Below, piece by piece: positions 8,358 to 15,471 of a DNA stretch of 64,000 nucleotides. The notes beneath the pieces are model-generated. The model saw only the letters and a list, made by a program, of their open reading frames with translations. It was not told the origin of the DNA and made no database searches. The first letter of the stretch is position 1. Each line of letters starts with the position of its first letter. Position numbers and translations under genes: made by a program. The stretch comes from Streptomyces mangrovisoli (GTDB lineage Bacteria > Actinomycetota > Actinomycetes > Streptomycetales > Streptomycetaceae): NCBI RefSeq assembly GCF_000974985.2, contig NZ_LAVA02000046.1, positions 84,065 through 148,064 on the forward strand, written 5' to 3'.

Positions 8358-9866
8358 TCAGCGTCTGCTGGAGACCCCGTAGTACTGCAGATCCTGCACC
8401 TCGACCGTGCGCCGCGCGGGATAGCGCGTGGTGGCGGAGGCCACCTGGGTGCCGGCCCGGCGGACCGAGGCCCGGCTGAGGCCCGGGCCGAGCGGCAGGT
8501 CCTCCGCGTGCACGCCGATCGGCGCCCGGTAGACCCGGGGCACGCCACCCACCCGCGCGGAGACCGTGGCGGGCGCGGTCAGGAAGGTGAGGAACTCCAC
8601 CTGGTCGCGCGGAGGCGCGGTGCCCTGCCGGGGCCGCATGAGCTGGGGCTGGAGCGGGGCGGAGGCGTCAGCGAACTGGACCCGTGAGGTGATGTATACG
8701 GTGTCGCGGACTATCCTCGGCCAGTTGCCGGTCTTGAAGCGTGTGAGGTAGTACGAGGAGATGTCCAGGTAGGTGTGGCCGTTGTGCAGTGAGGGCGCGA
8801 ACTGGCTGCCCTCGGAGTAGTCGTTCCACGTCGTCAGCTGCACCCAGTCGGCGCCGTCGGAGATGGCGTGGTTCCAGGTGGACCGCAGGGTCGCGGTATT
8901 GCCTGCCTCGTCGTAGACACCCTGGTTCGGCCGGACGTCCTGTACCGAGACGGCCTGCATCCACTTCTTGCCCAGCGAGTGGGCCAGCCGCACATCGCCG
9001 GCTACGCCCGTCTGGCCGGTGTAACTGCGGTTGCCCCAGGACGAGAAGGCGTGGCTGATCGGGGCGAACGCCGCCGCGTGGGCCCGGAAGTCGAGGAAGA
9101 CCGGGACGAGGGCCGTGCCGATTCCGCGTTCGCGCAGCCTGGCGATGACCTGGCTCCACCACGCGGGGTCGTGGGCCTCGGCCTTGAACGGTGAGACCAC
9201 GAGGCGTCCGTCGTCGAGCCGGTAGGCGGACGGAGACTCGGCGAGAACGGCCAACTGGTCGGCGAGGGTGCGCGGGTCGGTGTGCAGGGAGGTCATGTCC
9301 GGCATGAGGACGATCCGGAAGTGCGGGTCGACGCGGTGGGCGGCGCGCAGAAGAAGGTCGACGCGCTGCCGGTTGGTGCCGGTCAGGGAGAGGATGTCGA
9401 CGGTGAATCCGTCGATTCCCGCGTCCCGTGCGGTTCTCACCTCCCGCTCCAGGTCGGCGAGTTGCCAGTTTCCGGTGGCGGGCCGCACGGGCAGGGGACG
9501 GTCGCGCAGCAGTCCGCCGTAGGCAGCGTGCCTGCCCTGCTCGCCCTGCGGGGTGAGGTAGTTGCGGGTGTAGTAGTCGCGGTCGGCGGGCTGGTTGTCG
9601 AGCGAGAGCGGGTACGGCGGGAAGTAGTGCGCGAACACCAGGTGTGGACTGGATCGCAGTTCGGACGCGGACGGCAGGTCGAAGGGGAGCGCGGCGGAGG
9701 CAGTGCTCCCGGTGCCCGGTGCGGACGTCCGCCGGTCCAGCGCCAGGCCCGAGCCGGCGACCAGGGCGATGAGCAGCAGCCCGCACAGGCTGCCGAGCAC
9801 GGCGCGGCGCCGCCGGCTGGAGGGTCTGCGGTGCGGTTGCGGTGGATGGGCGCGATGATCGGTCAT
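8358..9866 (-). CDS. Secreted or membrane-anchored GH71-like glycoside hydrolase
   Basis: A 502-residue protein with a basic N-terminus and one hydrophobic segment (SLCGLLLIALVAGSGLAL, about 26-43), a signal anchor or signal peptide. The catalytic region begins LVFAHYFPPYPLSLDNQP, continues with DAGIDGFTVDILSLTG and later VQLTTWNDYSEGSQFAPS. These are characteristic of family 71 (endo-alpha-1,3-glucanase) and related TIM-barrel hydrolases. The last 90 residues look like a beta-rich accessory domain. It follows the LCP gene on the same strand and borders an exopolysaccharide locus, so it may trim or release that glycan. GH71 versus GH99 cannot be settled by eye. Confidence 0.7.
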   Translation of the reverse strand: MTDHRAHPPQPHRRPSSRRRRAVLGSLCGLLLIALVAGSGLALDRRTSAPGTGSTASAALPFDLPSASELRSSPHLVFAHYFPPYPLSLDNQPADRDYYTRNYLTPQGEQGRHAAYGGLLRDRPLPVRPATGNWQLADLEREVRTARDAGIDGFTVDILSLTGTNRQRVDLLLRAAHRVDPHFRIVLMPDMTSLHTDPRTLADQLAVLAESPSAYRLDDGRLVVSPFKAEAHDPAWWSQVIARLRERGIGTALVPVFLDFRAHAAAFAPISHAFSSWGNRSYTGQTGVAGDVRLAHSLGKKWMQAVSVQDVRPNQGVYDEAGNTATLRSTWNHAISDGADWVQLTTWNDYSEGSQFAPSLHNGHTYLDISSYYLTRFKTGNWPRIVRDTVYITSRVQFADASAPLQPQLMRPRQGTAPPRDQVEFLTFLTAPATVSARVGGVPRVYRAPIGVHAEDLPLGPGLSRASVRRAGTQVASATTRYPARRTVEVQDLQYYGVSSRR

Positions 9867-9955
9867 ACGTGTCCTCCGCGGACGCCGGGGCCGTCTTCGT
9901 CAACCCTGCCATGAGGGGCGTCCGTTGCGCGGCCGCTGCGGGAACGGGCGCCCCC

Positions 9956-9999
<44 letters not shown>

Positions 10000-10003
10000 C
10001 GTG

Positions 10004-11242
10004 TCAGGGTGTCGTGCTGCCGAGCAGGTCGGCGTCGTGCGAGTTCAGATAGACGTCGACGGCGTCCTCGCGCATGGAGCGCCACAGGTCCGCACCGGCC
10101 TTGTCGTCGAGCAGCACCACGGACTGGCCGGAGATGGTGTCGGTGCCCTTGGCGGGGGCGTTCATGAAGACCATGTCGCCCGGGCGCACGCTCTTGTTGT
10201 CCCACAGCAGATTGCGCAGATCGCTGTCGCCCAGGGTGTCGTCCACGCTGACCGCGGCGGTGAGGTCGTCGAGCACCTCGGCGCCGTGGACCGGGTTGGT
10301 GAAGGTCGACGGGCGCATGACCTTGGCCAACAGGGTTTTCAGGAAATACTGCTGACGGTGTGTCCGGTCGAAGTCGCCGCGGGCCAGGTGGTGCCGCTCG
10401 CGCACATAGGTCAGGGCCTGGGTGCCGTTCATGTGCCGCTTGGTGCCGTCCTCGACGAGGTCGACCCCGCCGACGGAGTCGGTGAGCTTCTTGAACCCGT
10501 CCCAGTCGATGACGGCGAGATGGTCGACCTTGACCTTGGTCAGCCGCTGCACGGTGTCGATGAGCAGCGGCGGACCGCCCCAGGAGAAGGCGGCGTTGAG
10601 CTTGGCCTTGCCGTGGCCCGGAATGCTCACCCAGGCGTCGCGGGGCAACGAGACGACGTAGGCGCCCGAGTGGTCGGCGGGAAGGTGGACGAGCATCATG
10701 GTGTCGCTGCGCTGGGCCCCGTACGTCCACTCGGGGGCCTTCGCGTCGCGGCCGGTGGTGGGCAGGTCGGAGCGGCTGTCGACGCCGACGAGGAGGAAGG
10801 TCTGGCCGCCCGCGGCGGCCGAGGGCTGGTCCGCGGCCGGCACGTTCGTCGGGAAGACGCCGGAGATGCGGTCGACCTTCCCGGTGTAGTGCCTGACGGC
10901 CCACCAGGCGAAGCCGCTCACCATGAGCAGCCCCAGGGCCAGCAGGGCGAGCGTCGCGAGGAGCACCCTCCTGGTGCGGCTCGCGCGGCGCCGCGGCTTC
11001 TCGTCGGCGGGCGGGGCATCCGCGGGCGGAGCGTCGGCGGGCGGGGCATCGGCAGGCGAGGCGTCGGCCTCCTCGGCGGTGCGGGCGTCCGCGTCCTCCT
11101 GAGGCGATGCGGCCGGCCCGGACTGCCCGACGAGGCGCGGACCCTCCGCGTCCGCGTCCGCGCCCTCCGACCGGTCGGCGATCTTGTGACGAGTCGTCAC
11201 ATCGCCTGCGGAGTCGCTCTTTTCCACCACGCACACCCCCAT
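10004..11242 (-). CDS. LytR-CpsA-Psr (LCP) family phosphotransferase
   Basis: An LCP enzyme that would transfer a lipid-linked glycan onto peptidoglycan or another wall acceptor. The cytoplasmic tail carries an ADAPP repeat (four units) and a basic patch, then one membrane helix (VLLATLALLALGLLMVSG). The extracellular domain shows FLLVGVDSRSD, the Arg/Asp pair in QRSDTMMLVHLP, SLPRDAWVSIPG, LNAAFSWGG and the conserved ALTYVRERH. I use the ATG at 11242; GTG codons just inside it follow a GGGGG and are also plausible, and a longer frame starts at 11341. The gene diverges from the initiating glycosyltransferase at 11516. This fits attachment of the locus polysaccharide to the wall. Confidence 0.85.
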   Translation of the reverse strand: MGVCVVEKSDSAGDVTTRHKIADRSEGADADAEGPRLVGQSGPAASPQEDADARTAEEADASPADAPPADAPPADAPPADEKPRRRASRTRRVLLATLALLALGLLMVSGFAWWAVRHYTGKVDRISGVFPTNVPAADQPSAAAGGQTFLLVGVDSRSDLPTTGRDAKAPEWTYGAQRSDTMMLVHLPADHSGAYVVSLPRDAWVSIPGHGKAKLNAAFSWGGPPLLIDTVQRLTKVKVDHLAVIDWDGFKKLTDSVGGVDLVEDGTKRHMNGTQALTYVRERHHLARGDFDRTHRQQYFLKTLLAKVMRPSTFTNPVHGAEVLDDLTAAVSVDDTLGDSDLRNLLWDNKSVRPGDMVFMNAPAKGTDTISGQSVVLLDDKAGADLWRSMREDAVDVYLNSHDADLLGSTTP

Positions 11243-11515
11243 GTCGACGCGGCGCGGCCCCATCCGCACCGGGCGCACACTGTAGCCAGCATGTTCGAAG
11301 TTCGGCCACATTTCCCGGCAGTTCATGCCTGCGTGGGCCAACCACCGCGCACCGAAAGGGTTTTGACACGACCGGGGACTTCTCGGTGACGTTCACGTAA
11401 ACGGTCGCTTGCGTACACAAGTTTGCCGTAGTGTTCACGATCGTGCCGCATGTACAACGCACAGGTGTTCGAGTCACCCGTTAATTCGTGTCACTGAATG
11501 TGCCTGGGGGGGTAC

Positions 11516-12988
11516 ATGGGGGATGTTCAACTTTCTGCGTCCGACACGCGCAGGATGCGCTCACGGGCGCACTCCTCGCTCTGGGTGGGACGCAAGTCCC
11601 CCTGGTATCTGCCGGTGTCGGTGCTCACCGATCTCCTCGGTGCGGGCGCGCCCGTGACGCTGCTGGTGCTCGCCACGCACCGGCCATGGGCCGTCCCGAT
11701 CGGCGCCGTCGCGGCGCTCGCCTGGGCGGGTGTCCAGTTGTTCCGCTCGCGCTACACGGCCCGGGTCCTCGGCGAGAGCCGTGGAACCCTGCCGGTGCTG
11801 CACGACTGGTGCATCCTGCTCGGCGTGCTCGCGGTGCTGCACGCCGCCGCCGGGGTGCGGCTGCCGGCTCCGCTGTGTCTGCTGGCGCTGCTGCCCGCGC
11901 TGGTGCTGACGTTGCTGTGCCGCAAGGGGGTGCACCGGCACCTGTCGGCCGTACGCCGGGAGGCGCAGGCGGTGATCAGAGTGCTCATGGTGGGCGAACC
12001 GACGGCCGTGGACGGCGTCACCGGGCACCTGGCCGCGCGCACCGACCATCCCTATGTCGTGGTGGGGGTGGTCCCGGTGGGGCCGGGACCACTGAACTCG
12101 GTCGTCAGGGCGGGCGAACCGCTGTCCGCCGAAGCTCCCGAATCCGCCGCGCAGGACAGCGAGCAGGTCATCGACGCGGCCCGCCGGATCGGCGCCGACC
12201 TGGTGCTGGTCGTGCCGGGCGCCGCGACCTCCGGGGACCGCCTGCGCCGCCTGTCGTGGGGGTTACAGGACGCCGGCATCGAGATGTTCGTGGCGCCGGG
12301 ACTCGTGGAGGTCTCGGTCAAGCGGCTGGAGACCTGGTCGGCCGGCGGGGTGTCCCTGCTGCGGATCGCGCCGCCGGTCCGTGACGGCATGCAACCGCTG
12401 CTCAAAGCCGCGCTGGACCGCTGCCTCGCGCTGACGGCCCTGGTCGTGCTGGCACCGGTGCTGGCGGCCGTCGCGGTTGCGGTGAAAGTCTCCTCACGAG
12501 GCCCCGTCCTCTATCTGCATGAACGTATCGGCAGAGACGGACGGCCCTTTGTGATGTGGAAGTTCCGCACCATGCGGGTCGGCGCCGACCGGCAGAAGGC
12601 CGACCTGGCCCGGGACAACGACCACGACGGCCTGATGTTCAAGATGCGCCGCGACCCCCGGGTCACCCGGGTGGGCCACTGGCTGCGCCGCACGTCGCTG
12701 GACGAGCTGCCGCAGCTGGTCAACGTCCTCAGGGGTGACATGTCCCTGGTAGGTCCGCGACCGCCGCTCGCCGAGGAGGTCGCGCACTACACGCCCGTCG
12801 AATGGCGCCGGCTGACCGTGCGACCAGGGATGACCGGGCTGTGGCAGATCAGTGGCCGCTCGGACCTGTCCTGGGACGAAACGGTTCAGCTCGACCTCAG
12901 CTACGTCGACAACTGGTCGTTCACCAGCGACGTGGACCTCATGGCCCGTACGTTCCGCGCCGTCGTCGACGGCCGCGGGGCGTACTGA
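11516..12988 (+). CDS. Initiating sugar-phosphate transferase (WcaJ/CpsE-type)
   Basis: A 490-residue polyprenyl-phosphate sugar phosphotransferase that would load the first sugar onto the lipid carrier. The N-terminal half has about four hydrophobic segments and a nucleotide-binding-like domain (AQAVIRVLMVGEP). The C-terminal catalytic domain has RGPVLYLHERIGRDG, VMWKFRTM, RRTSLDELPQL, GDMSLVGPRPP and RPGMTGLWQ, all classic for PF02397. The start is the ATG at 11516, directly after a GGGGGGG ribosome site. There is a TTA codon at 12263-12265 in frame, unusual in Streptomyces and a possible point of bldA control. It heads the forward side of the exopolysaccharide locus and diverges from the LCP gene. 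Confidence 0.9.
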   Translation: MGDVQLSASDTRRMRSRAHSSLWVGRKSPWYLPVSVLTDLLGAGAPVTLLVLATHRPWAVPIGAVAALAWAGVQLFRSRYTARVLGESRGTLPVLHDWCILLGVLAVLHAAAGVRLPAPLCLLALLPALVLTLLCRKGVHRHLSAVRREAQAVIRVLMVGEPTAVDGVTGHLAARTDHPYVVVGVVPVGPGPLNSVVRAGEPLSAEAPESAAQDSEQVIDAARRIGADLVLVVPGAATSGDRLRRLSWGLQDAGIEMFVAPGLVEVSVKRLETWSAGGVSLLRIAPPVRDGMQPLLKAALDRCLALTALVVLAPVLAAVAVAVKVSSRGPVLYLHERIGRDGRPFVMWKFRTMRVGADRQKADLARDNDHDGLMFKMRRDPRVTRVGHWLRRTSLDELPQLVNVLRGDMSLVGPRPPLAEEVAHYTPVEWRRLTVRPGMTGLWQISGRSDLSWDETVQLDLSYVDNWSFTSDVDLMARTFRAVVDGRGAY

Positions 12989-13050
12989 GGGGGCCGCCCG
13001 TGGCCGCGTGGCACCCTGGCCCGTGCCCCACCGCGCCGAAACCCCGCGCG

Positions 13051-13102
13051 GAGAGCGTCTCGCCGGTCCGCCGGGGCCCTCGGGAACCGGGGAGACGCTC
13101 CC
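13051..13102. terminator. Bidirectional hairpin between convergent genes
   Basis: GAGCGTCTC-GCCGG pairs with CCGGG-GAGACGCTC around a loop of about 21 nt. It sits between the sugar transferase stop (12988) and the GDP-fucose synthase stop (13120), as expected for a shared terminator. Confidence 0.55.
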
Positions 13103-13119
13103 CTGGGTACGGCGGAACG

Positions 13120-14064
13120 TCAGCGGCCGAGCCCGGCACGCCAGTGCGCGTAGGTGGCGGCGATGCCGTCGCGCAGCGGAATCACGGGCTTCCAGCCGAG
13201 GCTCTCGATCCGGGAGATGTCCAGCAGCTTGCGCGGGGTGCCGTCGGGCCGGGTCGTGTCCCAGGCGATCCGGCCGGTGAAGCCGGTGACATCGGCGACC
13301 GTCTCGGCCAGTTCGCGAATGGTGAGGTCGCTGCCGCAGCCCACGTTGACCGGCTCGTCGGCGTCGTAGGAGCGCAGCAGCACCGCGCAGGCGGCGGCGA
13401 GGTCGTCGACGTGCAGGAACTCGCGGCGCGGGCTGCCGCTGCCCCACAGGACGACCTCGTCGCGCCCCTCGGCCACGGCCTCGTGAAAACGGCGGACCAG
13501 GGCGGGCAGCACGTGCGAGGTCTCCAGGTCGAAATTGTCGCCGGGGCCGTACAGATTGGTCGGCATGGCGCTGATGTACGACGCGCCGTACTGGCGCCGG
13601 TAGGACTGCACCTGGACGATGCCCGCGATCTTCGCCAGGGCGTACGCCTCGTTGGTGGGTTCCAGCGGGCCCGTCAGCAGCGCGTCCTCGCCGATGGGCT
13701 GCGGTGCGTGCTTGGGATAGATGCAGGACGAACCGAGGAACAGCAGGCGGTCCACGCCGGCGGCGTGGGCTCCGGCTATCACGCTCAGCTGTATCTGCAG
13801 GTTCTCCTCCAGGAACTGCACCGGCCGGGTGCTGTTGGCCATGATCCCGCCGACCTTCGCGGCGGCGAGGACGACCGCGTCGGGACGCAGGACGGCCAGC
13901 TCGGCCGCGGTGCGTCCGGCGTCGCGCAGGTCGAGTTCGGCACGGGAACGGGTGAGCACCTCGTGCCCGTCGGCGGCGAGGCGGCGGGCCACGGCGGATC
14001 CGACCAGGCCTCGGTGGCCGGCGACGAAGACACGGGCGCGTTCGGGCAGCAGGGATGCAGTCAT
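13120..14064 (-). CDS. fcl: GDP-L-fucose synthase
   Basis: A 314-residue short-chain dehydrogenase-fold epimerase/reductase making GDP-L-fucose from GDP-4-keto-6-deoxymannose with NADPH. It shows the N-terminal cofactor motif VFVAGHRGLVGSAV, then AAAKVGGIMANSTRP, FLGSSCIYPK (catalytic Ser) and NEAYALAKIAG (catalytic Tyr and Lys), and later PTNLYGPGDNFD. The length is normal for the family. The ATG at 14064 is the likeliest start; another in-frame ATG lies at 14076 and neither has a clear ribosome site. It diverges from gmd with 147 bp between, so the two steps of fucose-nucleotide synthesis share a control region. Confidence 0.93.
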   Translation of the reverse strand: MTASLLPERARVFVAGHRGLVGSAVARRLAADGHEVLTRSRAELDLRDAGRTAAELAVLRPDAVVLAAAKVGGIMANSTRPVQFLEENLQIQLSVIAGAHAAGVDRLLFLGSSCIYPKHAPQPIGEDALLTGPLEPTNEAYALAKIAGIVQVQSYRRQYGASYISAMPTNLYGPGDNFDLETSHVLPALVRRFHEAVAEGRDEVVLWGSGSPRREFLHVDDLAAACAVLLRSYDADEPVNVGCGSDLTIRELAETVADVTGFTGRIAWDTTRPDGTPRKLLDISRIESLGWKPVIPLRDGIAATYAHWRAGLGR

Positions 14065-14211
14065 GAGCCGGATCATGCCAGCCGCAGCCCGCCCGATCCG
14101 GCCGTATGACCAACTCCATGCAAATTTCCGGTAATTCACGACATACGTCCGCCCGACGGGCGTAGGGCCGGCACCCCGTGTCCCGGGGCCGGTCGGGGGA
14201 GGGAAACAGCG

Positions 14212-15225
14212 ATGACCAAGACCGCACTGATCACCGGTGTGACCGGACAGGACGGTTCGTACCTCACGGAGCTCCTGCTCTCCAAGGGCTACCAGGTGCA
14301 CGGCCTGCTGCGTCGATCGTCGAGCTTCAACACCGAGCGGATCGACCACATCTACCAGGGACCGCAGGAGGCCGACCGCAACTTCGTGCTGCATCACGCC
14401 GACCTCTCCGACGGAGTGGCGCTGGTGAACCTGCTGCGGGACATACAGCCCGACGAGGTGTACAACCTGGGCGCCCAGTCCCATGTGCGGGTCTCCTTCG
14501 ACGCGCCGCTCTACACCGGGGACGTGACCGGCCTGAGCACGCTGCGGCTGCTGGAGGCGATCCGGGCCAGCGGCGTGCAGACCCGGATCTACCAGGCGTC
14601 GTCCTCGGAGATGTTCGGCGCCACCCCGCCCCCGCAGAACGAGACCACTCCTTTCCATCCGCGCAGCCCGTACGGCGCGGCGAAGGTCTTCGCCTACTGG
14701 ACCACCGTCAACTACCGCGAGGCGTACGGCATGTTCGCGGTCAACGGCATCCTGTTCAACCACGAGTCGCCCCGCCGCGGCGAGACCTTCGTGACCCGAA
14801 AGATCACCCGTGCCGTGGCCCGGATCAAGATCGGTCTGCAGGACCGGCTCTACCTGGGCAACCTGGACGCGGTCCGGGACTGGGGCTACGCGCCCGAGTA
14901 CGTCGAGGCCATGTGGCGGATGCTCCAGCACGACGAGCCGACGGACTACGTGGTCGCCACCGGCGTCGCCGCCACCGTGCGCCAGTTCCTGGAGACCGCG
15001 TTCGCCCACGCCGATCTCGACTGGAACGAGTACGTGCGCTACGACCCCAAGTACGAGCGGCCGAGCGAGGTGGACGCGCTGATCGGCGACTCCTCCAAGG
15101 CGCGGGAGACGCTGGGCTGGCGCTCCACGGTCCATGTGGAGGAGCTGGCCCGGATCATGGTCGACGCCGACATCCGGCAGGTGGAGAAGCAACTCGCCGG
15201 TGCCGCGGTGCGGATCGACCGCTAG
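14212..15225 (+). CDS. gmd: GDP-mannose 4,6-dehydratase
   Basis: A 337-residue NADP-dependent enzyme converting GDP-mannose to GDP-4-keto-6-deoxymannose. It begins ALITGVTGQDGSYLTELL, the Gly-rich cofactor loop, and contains GLLRRSSSFNTERIDHIY, YNLGAQSHVRVSF, QASSSEMFG and SPYGAAKVFAYW with the catalytic Tyr and Lys. The FNHESPRRGETFVTRKI stretch is specific for Gmd. GGGGGAGGG precedes the ATG. With the divergent fcl gene it supplies GDP-L-fucose for the exopolysaccharide. GDP-mannose itself must come from genes outside the window. Confidence 0.95.
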   Translation: MTKTALITGVTGQDGSYLTELLLSKGYQVHGLLRRSSSFNTERIDHIYQGPQEADRNFVLHHADLSDGVALVNLLRDIQPDEVYNLGAQSHVRVSFDAPLYTGDVTGLSTLRLLEAIRASGVQTRIYQASSSEMFGATPPPQNETTPFHPRSPYGAAKVFAYWTTVNYREAYGMFAVNGILFNHESPRRGETFVTRKITRAVARIKIGLQDRLYLGNLDAVRDWGYAPEYVEAMWRMLQHDEPTDYVVATGVAATVRQFLETAFAHADLDWNEYVRYDPKYERPSEVDALIGDSSKARETLGWRSTVHVEELARIMVDADIRQVEKQLAGAAVRIDR

Positions 15226-15471
15226 GACGCCCAGGCCCCGGTCACCCAACTGCCCTTTCAGGGCGGGGTCGTTGCTCGACTTCCGTCACTGATGCACCGT
15301 CAATCTCCCGCAATTTCCTACTAGATGAGTCAAGTGCGCACCATCATGTGTCATGTACTCGTATGGTTCGCGAGCAAACCGTTCATGACGACCGCCCGCA
15401 CCGAGGGGAAACGGGTGGTCTCGCACCGAGGCGAAGGGTCCGTGCGGGCCCGGAGGCCGGGGGGGTACACC

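Noticed and set aside
14065..15249. Long minus-strand frame continuing upstream of fcl through gmd
   Set aside because: The homology to GDP-fucose synthase begins at 14064. The rest lies opposite gmd and reads as low-complexity sequence.
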